Positions 10,328-21,525 of a stretch of DNA of 64,000 nt are shown here, piece after piece. Position 1 is the stretch's first letter. Every line of letters starts with the position of its first letter. Below the pieces are notes generated by a model. The model was not told where the DNA came from and made no database searches. It worked only from the letters and a program-made list of their open reading frames with translations. Location of the stretch: NCBI GenBank assembly GCA_014323825.1, contig JACONI010000103.1:1-64000 (forward strand), read 5' to 3'. This DNA comes from Ekhidna sp. (GTDB taxonomy: Bacteria; Bacteroidota; Bacteroidia; Cytophagales; Cyclobacteriaceae). The translations under genes and the position numbers were made by a program.

Positions 10328-10917
10328 TAACTTACCTGAAAGGAAGGTTAGCCTTCAAAGATCCTACACATTTAGTCGTAGATGTTAATGGAGTAGGTTA
10401 TGAATTAAAGATTAGCCTGACGACCTTCAGTTCTGTAAAGGATAAAGAAGACATTCTTATTCAAACTTATCTTCATGTCAAAGAAGATGCCCATACACTT
10501 TATGGTTTTTATGAGCAGTCCGAAAAGAAGAGGTTTCTTGATTTACTTTCTATTAACGGTGTAGGGCCAAGTACTGCATTAATGATTTTATCTTCTTTAG
10601 ATGCAAAGGAATTACAATCAGCGATCGTTCAGGAAGATGTCAAAATGATCCGGAGTGTAAAGGGGATAGGAGAGAAAACGGCTCAGCGAATTATTCTGGA
10701 ATTGAAAGATAAGATGAAAAAAGAAGGTTTATTAGATAAAAACCTTCAAATTCAATCACAAATTGATAATACACTTCATTCTGAGGCGTTATCTGCCTTG
10801 ACTACTTTGGGGATTAACAAATCAATTGCTGAAAAAACTGTGAATAAGATTTTGAAAGAATACGGAGAGGAAATTAAACTTGAAGAATTGATTAAACAAG
10901 CCCTCAAACGGTCTTAA
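10324..10917 (+). CDS. ruvA: Holliday junction branch migration protein RuvA
   Basis: '[31 protein letters not shown]', '[19 protein letters not shown]', '[19 protein letters not shown]' (HhH motifs). Confidence 0.96.
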   Translation: MITYLKGRLAFKDPTHLVVDVNGVGYELKISLTTFSSVKDKEDILIQTYLHVKEDAHTLYGFYEQSEKKRFLDLLSINGVGPSTALMILSSLDAKELQSAIVQEDVKMIRSVKGIGEKTAQRIILELKDKMKKEGLLDKNLQIQSQIDNTLHSEALSALTTLGINKSIAEKTVNKILKEYGEEIKLEELIKQALKRS

Positions 10918-10943
10918 CCAATCTAACCGACTAATCACTGTTT

Positions 10944-13900
10944 TTGAGAGGGAACTTTTATATACAACTGCTACTGGGAGGCGTATTGATTTTTGGGGCT
11001 TTAGTGGATGCAAAGGCATTATTCCAGCAACAAGACTCCGTTAAAAGTGATACCCTTCCCTATGAACCAACGGTAAAGCCTACTTTTCAGCCGACTTATC
11101 GCTTTGGTGATCCCTTTTCAAATCGAATATCACGGTCGCCTCTTTTCCTGAGAAATCCTTCGCAACTGGATATGCAGGTGAAGTTCAATCCTGATACGAC
11201 AGCCGAAGATGCCGGCATTACCTATTCAGTTTTTGAGCAAATTGGAGCACTCGACTTTCGCCCGGCTACCTTGATGAGTTTTGAAGAGTTTGACGAGTAC
11301 AATAACTCTCGGTTAAACAAAGAGTACTTTAAAGATCGATCCGCAGGGCTGGACGGAGAGAGTGCTGTCAGCGGTAGAAGCCTGATCCCAAGGCTTTATG
11401 TAAGTCCGATTTTCGATAGAATTTTTGGGGGGAGCTACGTGGACATACAGCCAAATGGATTTGTAAATCTGGATTTTGGCGGGAGGTTTCAGCGAGTAGA
11501 TAACCCTGCAATACCCCGAAGACAACAGCGAAACGGCGCATTCAATTTTAATCAGCAAATCAGCATGAGTGTGGTGGGCAAGGTTGGAGAAAAACTGGCC
11601 ATTACAGCCAATTTTGATAACAACAACACCTTTGATTTTCAAAATAACCTCAAGATAGAATATACAGGCTATGAAGAGGACATCATCAAAAAAATAGAAA
11701 TTGGTAATGTAAGTATGCCCGTAAGCAACTCTTTAATATCAGGTGCACAATCTCTTTTTGGACTAAAAACAGAACTTCAATTCGGAAAACTTTTTGTTAC
11801 AACGATACTCTCCCAACAACGAGGAAGAAGTGAGAATTTAACAATTGAAAGTGGCTTTCAGGGACAGGAGTTTGAGGTACAGGCTTCTGAATACGATGAA
11901 AACAGACACTTCTTTTTAGGGCATTTCTTTAGAGACAACTACGAGCGTTGGTTAGCCACAGCACCGCAGATAACCTCCGGCGTAAACGTAACCCGAATTG
12001 AACTTTACGTACTTAATCGAAACAATGATACCGAAACTACCCGAAATATTATCGGGTTGATGGACTTGGGAGAAGGTGCTGTGATTGCTAATGCGAATGT
12101 TTCTCCCAGCGGCGGAGTTCCTTCCGGGAACCCAACAAGAAATAATGCAAATGATTTATTTCAGCGTATTAATGTCAGATTACCGGTAGATCAAATTGAC
12201 GCGAATTTGGAGTCATTTGGGATCAATGGCCCGTTTGAAAGTGGAATTGACTTTCTGAAAGTGACGACAGCCCGAAGGCTGAGTGAGACCGAATATAATC
12301 TAAATAGTCAATTAGGCTATGTAACACTTACAAGGAGGCTTCAAAATGATGAAATGCTCGCAGTGGCTTATGAATATACATTTAATGGTGCAAATTATAA
12401 AGTAGGAGAACTCTACGAGGATTATCAGAACAGAGGGGAAGATCAGGCAATTTACCTGAAATTACTGCGTCCTAATCGAATCAATGTGGATGTGCCTAGC
12501 TGGGATTTGATGATGAAGAATATTTACAATCTCAATGCTGCCCAGGTCAGTCAGGAAGGGTTCCAACTTCGGGTGATCTACAGAGATGATGCAACAGGCC
12601 AGGACAACCCTTCTCTTCATGAAGGACAACAGCTTAAAGATGAGTTGCTGATCGAAGTTTTTGGTTTGGACAGACTAAATCCCAATAACGATCGCCAGCC
12701 TGATGGAAATTTCGATTTTATTGATGGTGTAACGATAGATACAAGAAATGGAAATGTGATTTTCCCTGTATTAGAACCTTTTGGATCAACCTTGCAGCGA
12801 AAATTCAATACGCCGGATGAAAACAGGCTGATTGAAAAATATGTCTATGACGAACTTTATGATGAACCAAAAGCACAAGCGGAGCTGAACGCAAACAAAA
12901 ATAAGTTCGTAATCGCTGGAAAACTGACTGCGGGCTCTGCGAGCCAGATTAAACTACCGGGAATTAATATTGCCGAAGGTTCGGTTGTTGTTACTGCCGG
13001 CGGACAGTTACTGACCGAAGGTCTTGATTATTCGGTAGACTACAATTTGGGATCGGTTAGAATCTTAAATGAGGGTATCCTTAATTCCGGTAAGACTATT
13101 AATGTAGCTTATGAAGATGCAGACCTCTTCAATTTCCAAACACGGACGCTTACCGGGACTCGATTTGATTATCGGTTTAATGAAAACTTCAATATTGGTG
13201 CAACCGTCCTCCATTTGAATGAAAGACAGGGACCTATAACAAGGTATGCCGTTGGGAACGAACCCACAGCAAATACTAAATATGGTTTTGATATCAATTA
13301 TCAAAATGAATCCCGGTTCCTTACCAAAATGGTTGATGCTTTACCATTGGTTAGCACAAAGGAGCCTTCGAATGTCTCCTTCAATGCAGAGTTTGCTCAG
13401 CTCATTCCGGGGACAAGCAACATTGTAAATGGAGAGGGCACTTCCTACATTGACGACTTTGAAGATGCCGTTAATACAATCAATATTGGGGGATGGCTAG
13501 CCTGGAAATTGGCCGCTACACCTCGCATTTTTAATGAGTCTTCCGATAGAGATATTACAAATAGGTTTCGATCTGCAAAGATCGCATGGTATACGGTAGA
13601 TAATAGTATTTTCTATCAGGCGGGAGGAAACAATCGGCCTGATAATATTTCATCTGAAGACCTGGAGAATTACTATGAAAGAGCCTATCTGCCTCAAGAA
13701 ATTTTCCCGCAGAGAGACCAGACACTTGTCAATTTTAATGAGCCGCTTTTTGATATTGCATACTTCCCCCAGGAAAGAGGTCAGTATAATTATAACCCCA
13801 ATGCAACGGTAGACCCACTTTCTGATCAGGAGCTACTGTTGGGGGATCCGGTGCAAAACTGGGGGGGTATCACAAGAGCAATCACAAATGAAGTCAACTT

Positions 13901-16900
13901 TGATAAGACAAATATAGAGTACATCGAATTTTGGTTACTAGACCCATTTATTCAGGATCAGGTCAGAGGGGCTGTCTTAGACGGTCGCTTGGATCGACCT
14001 AATTCAACCGGAGGACAATTGATATTCAATCTTGGAAGTATTTCCGAAGATGTAGCTAAGGATGATCAACATGCATTTGAGAATGGACTCCCTACAGATG
14101 GTGTGACACCAACAATTAATGATATTAACTCAGCGTGGGGACGAGTTTCCGAAGATCAATATCTTACCAATTTCTTCGAAAATTCAGCAGGTGCCCGGGA
14201 CAATCAGGATGTCGGGATGGATGGTTTGAATAACGACTCTGAACAACTAATTCTTCAGCAGAACACGCTTGCAGGTGTCGGGCTTTTTGCCGGAAACTTG
14301 GATGAAGTTGATGTTTCTGCGGACGATTTTGTTTACATATTGGATGGAAAATATGATGATAAGGACGCTAAAATCGTGGAGAGGTACAAGAACTGGAATG
14401 GTATGGAAAACAATTCACCTATTGCCGCTTCGGGCAATCAGGACTTCATCCCTGCTTCAAACACTTTACCTGATAATGAAGATTTGAATCAGGACAATAC
14501 TATTTCTAATCTTGAGGAATATTTTGAATACACTATTCCCTTAGCGTTTGGGAGTAATCCGATTGGAGGAAACTTAGCAGCTAATAGATTTATTAATGAT
14601 CAAATCACGGGGCCTGATGGTGTTTCAACGTGGTATCAGTTTAGAATTCCAATTCGAACGACAGGGAGGACAATTGGATCACCTTCTTTTGACAATATTA
14701 AATACATAAGAATGTACCTGACCGGCTGGTCGGAACCCGTAGTTTTAAGGATGGCGCAGTTCAGAATGGTTGGCAGTCGGTGGCGTAAGTACGAGGGATC
14801 ATTAAACGAGCCCGGTTTGAATGAAATTCCGAATGTTAATCCAACGGATTTCGATATCTCTGTAGTTTCCATTGAGGAAAACAGCACGAATGATGCCGGG
14901 GGAATTCGATACGTTCTGCCGCCGGGCTTAAGTCGTGATATTGATAATACAACTGCCCAAAATCGGAGATTCAATGAGCAATCGCTTCAGATCTGTATTG
15001 ATGACCTCAATGATAAAGACGGAAGAGGGGTTTATAAAAATGTTAACTTCGACTTGATTAATTACGGAAGAATCAAGATGTTTTTCCATGCGGAATCATT
15101 TAATAACAGCATAATCATGGACAATGAGGTCAATGCGTTTATAAGATTAGGTACTGACTTTGATGAAAACTATTACGAAGTAGAACTCCCACTGGTCATA
15201 ACTCCACTCGGGGTAAATGGCACAACCGAAGAAATAAGCAGATTAATTTGGCCTTTTGAGAATGAACTGGACATATCTATTCGAGAATTATTGGGCATAA
15301 AATCCGAACGTAACAGGCTGAATGTTGATGAGCTGAGCCCATACTCAGTACCATCTAATGATGGCCGATACACATTTACAATTAAAGGAAGACCGGACAT
15401 AAGTGCGGTTAAAATACTGATGCTTGGGGTTAGAAATCCGGGAGACGACAATTCTACATCTCCCAAGTCAGTCTGCGTTTGGGCAAATGAGCTTCGACTT
15501 ACAGATTTCGATTCGAACGCCGGTTGGGCAGCTAATGCCAGACTGAGCACAAAGCTTGCAGATTTGGGAACCATATCAGCTTCTACACGATATACTTCTA
15601 TTGGATTTGGAGGAATACAACAAAGAATTTCAGAACGCTCCAGAGCGGAGACAACGCAGTATGATATCTCTGCGAATGTTAATCTGGAAAAGTTCTTGAA
15701 GCCTGAGAAAACCGGCCTGGTAATTCCAATGTATGCAAGTTATGCAAAGACCAGAGTAACTCCTCAGTTTGACCCCCTAGATCCGGATATTCCACTGGAG
15801 GCCTCATTGGCAGCCTTTGACTCACAGGAAGAAAGGGACCAATATCGTAGAATAGTAGAAGACAGAACCACGAATAGGAGCATTAATTTTACAAATGTTC
15901 GAAAAGAAAAAGTAAATACAGAATCCCCCAGTCGCATTTATGATATTGAGAACTTTTCATTTAGCTATGCATACAGTGATCGGGTAACAAGCAATGTTAC
16001 TACTCAAAAACTGTTTAATAAAACAGTCTCCGGAGGAGTAAATTATAATTATACGCCCTCAACTCTAAGCATTGAACCCTTTAAAAATTATGAGAAGCTT
16101 TCAAGCCCCTACCTCGCGCTGATTAAGGACTTCAACTTTTCGCCTCTCCCTTCAAATTTTTCTTTTTCTGCCAATCTAAGGAGGGATTTTAGATCCACCA
16201 CTTTCTACGACAATAATTTACAACCTCTTGATCCGCTATACGAACGTCTTTTCACATTTGTGAGGAATTATGGATTCAGATGGGATTTCACAAAAAGCCT
16301 TGGACTAACTTATAATGCGGTTGCAAATGCTGTAATAGATGAACCGGAAGGAGTCATTGAGGGGGACATCTCGACCTCCTCGGAGAAAAGATATATTTGG
16401 GACCAAATTCTAAATCTGGGCAGACTTAAAAACTTCAATCAAAACATAAGTCTTAATTATGCTCTTCCATTGGATAAACTACCATTTACGGACTGGATAT
16501 CATCGGATGCAAGGTATTCAGTGGGTTACTCCTGGATAGCCGGAGCCATTGAAAATGGAGGAGCTGATCGCTTTATTGAAGATCCTTCCGATCCGACACA
16601 ACAGATAGACCTTTTCTTTGGAAACTTCATCAGCAATCAGCGAACAATTGGGCTTAATGCAGGAATTGATATGAATAAGCTTTATAACAAAGTAACATTT
16701 CTCAAAAATGCAAATACACTATCAGGTCAGGATGAGAAAGTAAGTTCCGGGAATCAAATCTTAAAGTTTTTGATGATGCTCCAGTCAATAAATGGTTCTT
16801 ATAATATCAATGAGGGTACTTCACTTTCCGGGTTTGCTCCGCGTGCTTTTTTATTCGGAATGGATAGTTCTTTTAATGCACCCGGTATTCAGTTTATCTT

Positions 16901-18125
16901 AGGGAGTCAGGATCCGGGGATTCGTCAGAAGGCCGCTCGCAATGATTGGTTGATAAAAAACGATGACTTAAATTCTCCTTTCCAACAGACCTACGGGACT
17001 GATCTGAACATCCAAGCTGATTTACAGCCGTTCAATGATCTGAAAGTTCAACTTACATGGAACCGGGGAATTAATAATCAGTATCAGGAAATCTTTAGGT
17101 TTAACACAGATGAAGGTGGATTTGAGACACTTACCCCTTCGCGTTCCGGGAGCTATTCAACTTCATTTCTATCTATTGCGACTGCCTTTGAGCCGGATAA
17201 TGACAATAACTTTTCACAAGCGTTTGATGATTTTGAGCAAAATTTGTTGTCCATCAGAAGAAGACTTAACGAGTTGAATCCGTCGGTTGACGTAAATAAT
17301 GGGATATTTTATGATACTCTTTCACAAGATGTTTTAGTGCCGGCTTTTATTGCAGCTTATTCGGGTAAAGATGCAGGTTCGGTTGAACTTACACCTTTTC
17401 CTAAGACCCCTCTCCCAAATTGGAGATTGGACTATACCGGTCTGACAAACCTCCCGGCTATTGCGGAAATATTTTCTTCATTTACTATTTCCCACGGTTA
17501 TAATTCCACATATAGTGTGTCAAGTTTCACAAATTCCTTAAACTATGATGATAGCGTAATCGGACTGCAAAATGATATTTTGGATTATCCATTAGCTGAA
17601 GATGACGGTATCGGCAGACTTGTTCCGGTCTACATCATTAATCAAGTATTGATTTCCGAGCAATTTGTTCCACTTATTGGGTTTAATATCCGAACCCAAA
17701 ATAATATTTCTGCCCGATTGGAGTTCAAAAAGAGCAGAAACTTATCATTGAACCTCTCAAATGCACAAATCGCTGAGACCACGAACAATGATATTACCTT
17801 GGATTTCGGTTATTCCAAAGTAGGGTTCAAGCTGCCGTGGAGATGGCAGGGAAGAACCATTACTTTACAGAATGATATTACATTCAGAATAGCAGCCTCT
17901 GTAAGGAATTCGAAAACAGTTCAGCGGCGTATTTTTGAGAAAGCCATACTCACCAATGGTAATCGGAGCTATCAAATCAGACCTACCATAACATATAAAA
18001 TAAACAAAAGGCTGGACTTCAGTTTTTACTTTGAAAGGAACGTTACTGACCCAAGAGTATTGAGTTCTTATCGCAGGGCTACCTCTGCTTTCGGAATTCA
18101 ATTAAGATTTGGGTTATCACAGTAG
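10944..18125 (+). CDS. sprA: Cell surface protein SprA (T9SS outer-membrane translocon)
   Basis: 2393 aa, TTG start; 'RRLSETEYNLNSQLGYVTLTRRLQNDEMLAVAYEYTFNGANYKVGEL', 'EGTSYIDDFEDAVNTINIGGWLAWKLAATP', beta-barrel end '...SAFGIQLRFGLSQ'. Size and motifs typical of SprA. Confidence 0.95.
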   Translation: MRGNFYIQLLLGGVLIFGALVDAKALFQQQDSVKSDTLPYEPTVKPTFQPTYRFGDPFSNRISRSPLFLRNPSQLDMQVKFNPDTTAEDAGITYSVFEQIGALDFRPATLMSFEEFDEYNNSRLNKEYFKDRSAGLDGESAVSGRSLIPRLYVSPIFDRIFGGSYVDIQPNGFVNLDFGGRFQRVDNPAIPRRQQRNGAFNFNQQISMSVVGKVGEKLAITANFDNNNTFDFQNNLKIEYTGYEEDIIKKIEIGNVSMPVSNSLISGAQSLFGLKTELQFGKLFVTTILSQQRGRSENLTIESGFQGQEFEVQASEYDENRHFFLGHFFRDNYERWLATAPQITSGVNVTRIELYVLNRNNDTETTRNIIGLMDLGEGAVIANANVSPSGGVPSGNPTRNNANDLFQRINVRLPVDQIDANLESFGINGPFESGIDFLKVTTARRLSETEYNLNSQLGYVTLTRRLQNDEMLAVAYEYTFNGANYKVGELYEDYQNRGEDQAIYLKLLRPNRINVDVPSWDLMMKNIYNLNAAQVSQEGFQLRVIYRDDATGQDNPSLHEGQQLKDELLIEVFGLDRLNPNNDRQPDGNFDFIDGVTIDTRNGNVIFPVLEPFGSTLQRKFNTPDENRLIEKYVYDELYDEPKAQAELNANKNKFVIAGKLTAGSASQIKLPGINIAEGSVVVTAGGQLLTEGLDYSVDYNLGSVRILNEGILNSGKTINVAYEDADLFNFQTRTLTGTRFDYRFNENFNIGATVLHLNERQGPITRYAVGNEPTANTKYGFDINYQNESRFLTKMVDALPLVSTKEPSNVSFNAEFAQLIPGTSNIVNGEGTSYIDDFEDAVNTINIGGWLAWKLAATPRIFNESSDRDITNRFRSAKIAWYTVDNSIFYQAGGNNRPDNISSEDLENYYERAYLPQEIFPQRDQTLVNFNEPLFDIAYFPQERGQYNYNPNATVDPLSDQELLLGDPVQNWGGITRAITNEVNFDKTNIEYIEFWLLDPFIQDQVRGAVLDGRLDRPNSTGGQLIFNLGSISEDVAKDDQHAFENGLPTDGVTPTINDINSAWGRVSEDQYLTNFFENSAGARDNQDVGMDGLNNDSEQLILQQNTLAGVGLFAGNLDEVDVSADDFVYILDGKYDDKDAKIVERYKNWNGMENNSPIAASGNQDFIPASNTLPDNEDLNQDNTISNLEEYFEYTIPLAFGSNPIGGNLAANRFINDQITGPDGVSTWYQFRIPIRTTGRTIGSPSFDNIKYIRMYLTGWSEPVVLRMAQFRMVGSRWRKYEGSLNEPGLNEIPNVNPTDFDISVVSIEENSTNDAGGIRYVLPPGLSRDIDNTTAQNRRFNEQSLQICIDDLNDKDGRGVYKNVNFDLINYGRIKMFFHAESFNNSIIMDNEVNAFIRLGTDFDENYYEVELPLVITPLGVNGTTEEISRLIWPFENELDISIRELLGIKSERNRLNVDELSPYSVPSNDGRYTFTIKGRPDISAVKILMLGVRNPGDDNSTSPKSVCVWANELRLTDFDSNAGWAANARLSTKLADLGTISASTRYTSIGFGGIQQRISERSRAETTQYDISANVNLEKFLKPEKTGLVIPMYASYAKTRVTPQFDPLDPDIPLEASLAAFDSQEERDQYRRIVEDRTTNRSINFTNVRKEKVNTESPSRIYDIENFSFSYAYSDRVTSNVTTQKLFNKTVSGGVNYNYTPSTLSIEPFKNYEKLSSPYLALIKDFNFSPLPSNFSFSANLRRDFRSTTFYDNNLQPLDPLYERLFTFVRNYGFRWDFTKSLGLTYNAVANAVIDEPEGVIEGDISTSSEKRYIWDQILNLGRLKNFNQNISLNYALPLDKLPFTDWISSDARYSVGYSWIAGAIENGGADRFIEDPSDPTQQIDLFFGNFISNQRTIGLNAGIDMNKLYNKVTFLKNANTLSGQDEKVSSGNQILKFLMMLQSINGSYNINEGTSLSGFAPRAFLFGMDSSFNAPGIQFILGSQDPGIRQKAARNDWLIKNDDLNSPFQQTYGTDLNIQADLQPFNDLKVQLTWNRGINNQYQEIFRFNTDEGGFETLTPSRSGSYSTSFLSIATAFEPDNDNNFSQAFDDFEQNLLSIRRRLNELNPSVDVNNGIFYDTLSQDVLVPAFIAAYSGKDAGSVELTPFPKTPLPNWRLDYTGLTNLPAIAEIFSSFTISHGYNSTYSVSSFTNSLNYDDSVIGLQNDILDYPLAEDDGIGRLVPVYIINQVLISEQFVPLIGFNIRTQNNISARLEFKKSRNLSLNLSNAQIAETTNNDITLDFGYSKVGFKLPWRWQGRTITLQNDITFRIAASVRNSKTVQRRIFEKAILTNGNRSYQIRPTITYKINKRLDFSFYFERNVTDPRVLSSYRRATSAFGIQLRFGLSQ

Positions 18126-18342
18126 TGAAATTCGAGTCAAAGAGGATATTGCTAAAATGGAGTAGATCTGCAATACCATCATTTTCTATGTATAAACTAG
18201 CAATTTCCTTCAGGTTTATTTAAAGCCTTACAGACACACTTTTTAGGTCGGGATCAATCATTGATTTGCTTGGCTAAGGAAAAAGCGATTTGTATTCAAC
18301 GAAAAAAACCTTTTACATAATGAACATAAAGGCTTTTATGTG

Positions 18343-18417
18343 TCGGGGTAGTAGGATTCGAACCTACGACCCCCTGCTCCCAAAGCAGGTACGCTAACCG
18401 GACTGCGCTATACCCCG
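18343..18417 (-). tRNA. tRNA-Pro (TGG)
   Basis: Minus strand CGGGGTATAGCGCAGTCCGGTTAGCGTACCTGCTTTGGGAGCAGGGGGTCGTAGGTTCGAATCCTACTACCCCGA; cloverleaf with anticodon loop TTTGGGA. Confidence 0.95.
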
Positions 18418-18800
18418 TGTGCCATTTCCGAAAACAAAATACAAATGTAGAGATTTTGAAATCTAAAATATCAATCAACTGAAGCTTTTGATTGAAAAAA
18501 TGAAATTCTACGCTTTAGTAATTTTCATATTTTTTATTGCATCATAACCCTCATATGACCCAATCCTATGAAATACTTTGATCCGGACAGAAGTCTCATT
18601 CCAACTCTGCAAGGTTGGAAAAGCAGATATTTCAAGGTAGTAAAAAAGTAAGATGGACGAAGGCATACTCAATTGCTGACCTTATGATGAACAAAAACGA
18701 GAATGACATCATTTATTTCGGAAATAAAAGAGTGATCGGTGAAACTAGATTCTTAACGATCCTGAATAAATAAAAACATTTATTTAAAGGAGTTTTACAG

Positions 18801-18874
18801 TAGCGAGGAGGGGAGTTGAACCCCTGACCTCCGGGTTATGAATCCGACGCTCTAACCAACTGAGCTACCTCGCC
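18801..18874 (-). tRNA. tRNA-Met (CAT)
   Basis: Minus strand GGCGAGGTAGCTCAGTTGGTTAGAGCGTCGGATTCATAACCCGGAGGTCAGGGGTTCAACTCCCCTCCTCGCTA; anticodon loop TTCATAA. Confidence 0.93.
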
Positions 18875-18992
18875 GTTTTGTGGCTTGAAAGGAGCCTTTC
18901 CCAAAAAGAACGTAAACTTAGAAAGATTTCTTTTTAATCATGGACTTGCAGTAATAGATTTTTTTCTTATCTTATCCAAAAATTTCTCTATC

Positions 18993-19379
18993 ATGGCCAA
19001 ATATCAATATGTGGGCGAATTTGAGTTTAATGCCTCTAAAAAAATGCTCTTTCCATATTTCAGCACTGCCTCAGGGTTAGCCCAATGGTTTGCTGATAAC
19101 GTTAATGTCAACAATGAGGATAAAATTTATACCTTTATCTGGGATGATGACGAGACGAGAGCTAAAATCACCTCAAACAGAACCAATCATCATACAAGGT
19201 TTGATGTCATTAATGAAGAAGATGATGATCCAAATTTCTTCGAGTTTAAAATTGAAATGAATGAACTTACACAGTCCGTATATGTGAGGATTACTGATTA
19301 TTCAGACATGGACGAAGAAGAGGCTGCTGAACTTTGGGAAGCCCTGATCCATGATCTGAAAGAAATTGTTGGAGGCTGA
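18993..19379 (+). CDS. START-like/SRPBCC domain protein
   Basis: 'MAKYQYVGEFEFNASKKMLFPYFSTASGLAQWFADNVNVNNEDKIYTFIWDDDETRAKI' resembles Bacteroidetes START-like domain proteins; start reassigned from 18885. Confidence 0.75.
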   Translation: MAKYQYVGEFEFNASKKMLFPYFSTASGLAQWFADNVNVNNEDKIYTFIWDDDETRAKITSNRTNHHTRFDVINEEDDDPNFFEFKIEMNELTQSVYVRITDYSDMDEEEAAELWEALIHDLKEIVGG

Positions 19380-19425
19380 TTTTGTAAGGTACTTTTATTG
19401 CTGCCATCTGTTTCTCTAACTTTGC

Positions 19426-21129
19426 TTGTATATGAAGAAACTGGATGTTTTCATGCTTAAGGCATTTATTGGGCCGTTCGTACTTACCACTGGGATAGCG
19501 ACATTTATTCTTCTTATTCAATACCTGCTCAAATACTTTGATGACTTGGTGGGTAAAAATCTGGGAGTATCCGTTTTTGCTGAATTGCTCTCCTACTTTT
19601 CACTAAACATGCTGCAAAATGCGCTTCCTCTTGGTGTTTTAGTTGCATCCCTCATGACTTTTGGAAATTTGGGGGAGCATTTTGAATTGACCGCAATAAA
19701 AAGTGCAGGTATCTCCTTGATTAGGATTTTAAAACCGGTATTTGTATTTGTTGTTTTTGTTGCTATTGGAATGTTCTTCTTCAACAATTACATCATCCCT
19801 GCCGTCAATCTAAAGGCTTACAGTCTTCTTTATGATATCAAACAAACAAAGCCTGCACTTGACATCAAAGAAGGAGCCTTTTATAATGGTATACCGGATT
19901 ATAGTATCAAGGTAAAGGAAAAATTACCTGATGGGAAAACCCTAAAAGATATTATTATTTATGATCACTCGGAAGGAAGAGGTGACCATACGATTATCCT
20001 GGCTGATTCAAGTTTGATGTATACCATATTAGATGATAAATACCTTAAACTGGAATTATTTGACGGTAATTATTTCTCCGAAGAGGCGAAACCGGGAAGT
20101 ACGGTAGATCAGTTTTACAGGACAAAATTTCAAAAGATGGACCTGGTCTTTAGTCTGTCATCTTTCGATTTGAAGAGAAGAAAAGAAGAATTATTTCAGA
20201 ATAATCGTCAGATGAAGAATATCAGGGAGCTAAAGCATGCTGTTGATTCTTTTAAGCATGAATTTTACAAACAGAAAGCAGACTTTCTTAATAACACAAG
20301 AAGGTACTTCAAATATCATCTTAACTCAAGGGAGTTCTTCCGGGAGAAGATTATTCCTTTAGATTCAGCCGGAAGAGATTCTATTGAGAAGTTCTATCAG
20401 GAAAAGTACGGAAAGGCTTCCATTTTTTCCATTGAGACTTTTGAATTTCCAGTTGACCTCCTTAAACAGGATACCGAGAAAGAAGAGAAGGCTGAAAATC
20501 TCAGGATAAGTGCTGTGGAGGATATAAAATTTGTGAATGCAATGACATCAGAGGATCCCGTGGATTCCTTGAAAGGAGAAACGACATTTGAAGAGATTCG
20601 CCTGAATGAAATTAATCCGGACACGTTGAATTGGGAACATTTGGAGAAATATATAGAGGTTCAGGGGCTAACAGCTAAATTTTTTGCCGAAAATTCTTTA
20701 AGTAATGCTCGAAATATCAAAGTAAATCTGTCGTCCGCCAAAGCAAGAGTTTATAAGCTAAAAAGGGATATCAACCGATTTACGATGGAGAAAGAAAAAA
20801 AATACACAATAGCAGTTGCCTGTATATTGATGTTTATGATTGGTGCGCCTCTTGGGGCGATTATCAAGAAGGGAGGTTTGGGGGTACCCGTCATTATTGC
20901 AGTCTTTTTCTTCATCACGTACTACATCATAGGAAGTATTGGTAATCAGCAGTCAAAAGAATTGCAACTGGACCCTTACATCGCAATTTGGATGTCGGAT
21001 GTTGTGTTGCTTCCGTTTGGTTTGTTCTTTTTAAGACAGGCACATATTGATGCAAGATTATTTGAGATAGACAGCTATTTAGTCTGGTTCGAAAAGATTA
21101 AAAATAGATTTGCTAAGAATAGTAAATAG
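19426..21129 (+). CDS. LptF/LptG (YjgP/YjgQ) family permease
   Basis: 'MKKLDVFMLKAFIGPFVLTTGIATFILLIQYLLKYFDDLVGKNL', 'GAPLGAIIKKGGLGVPVIIAVFFFITYYIIGSIG'. Confidence 0.9.
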   Translation: MYMKKLDVFMLKAFIGPFVLTTGIATFILLIQYLLKYFDDLVGKNLGVSVFAELLSYFSLNMLQNALPLGVLVASLMTFGNLGEHFELTAIKSAGISLIRILKPVFVFVVFVAIGMFFFNNYIIPAVNLKAYSLLYDIKQTKPALDIKEGAFYNGIPDYSIKVKEKLPDGKTLKDIIIYDHSEGRGDHTIILADSSLMYTILDDKYLKLELFDGNYFSEEAKPGSTVDQFYRTKFQKMDLVFSLSSFDLKRRKEELFQNNRQMKNIRELKHAVDSFKHEFYKQKADFLNNTRRYFKYHLNSREFFREKIIPLDSAGRDSIEKFYQEKYGKASIFSIETFEFPVDLLKQDTEKEEKAENLRISAVEDIKFVNAMTSEDPVDSLKGETTFEEIRLNEINPDTLNWEHLEKYIEVQGLTAKFFAENSLSNARNIKVNLSSAKARVYKLKRDINRFTMEKEKKYTIAVACILMFMIGAPLGAIIKKGGLGVPVIIAVFFFITYYIIGSIGNQQSKELQLDPYIAIWMSDVVLLPFGLFFLRQAHIDARLFEIDSYLVWFEKIKNRFAKNSK

Positions 21130-21140
21130 CTCTAAATTTG
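21109..21140 (+). promoter_or_regulatory. Putative Bacteroidetes promoter of rpsO (-33 TTTG, N20, -7 TAAATTTG)
   Basis: TTTG at 21109-21112, 20-bp spacer, TAAATTTG at 21133-21140, 31 bp upstream of the rpsO ATG. Confidence 0.6.
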
Positions 21141-21170
21141 TAACTTAAATAGAGAGGAAGAAGATTTAGA

Positions 21171-21440
21171 ATGTATCTAAAAGCAAAAAAAAAGAAAGAG
21201 TTTTTTAAAGAATATGGGAAGTCAGATACAGATACCGGTTCGACAGAAGCCCAGATTGCATTGTTTACATATAGAATCAATCATCTGACCGAGCATTTAA
21301 AACAACAAAAGAAAGATCACTCCTCAAGACTAGGTCTTTTAAGACTGGTTGGCAAGAGAAGAAGGCTGCTTGATTATCTCTACAAAAATGATATTGAAAG
21401 ATATCGCAGCATTATTGCTAAACTAGGTATTAGAAAATAA
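21171..21440 (+). CDS. rpsO: 30S ribosomal protein S15
   Basis: '[56 protein letters not shown]'. Confidence 0.97.
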   Translation: MYLKAKKKKEFFKEYGKSDTDTGSTEAQIALFTYRINHLTEHLKQQKKDHSSRLGLLRLVGKRRRLLDYLYKNDIERYRSIIAKLGIRK

Positions 21441-21446
21441 AAAATT

Positions 21447-21475
21447 AAAAGAGGCCGCTTTTTGGCTCTCTTTTA
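21447..21475 (+). terminator. Rho-independent terminator-like hairpin after rpsO
   Basis: AAAAGAGGCCGCTTTTTGGCTCTCTTTT hairpin with T-rich 3' side. Confidence 0.55.
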
Positions 21476-21525
21476 TCATACTAACATTTAGGGGTGTTAT
21501 GTCCCTTTTATCAATTTATTATATT

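Noticed and set aside
18343-18874. tRNA-Pro/tRNA-Met region considered as an integration site of a genomic island
   Set aside because: No integrase, no duplicated tRNA 3' end seen; flanked by core genes on both sides.
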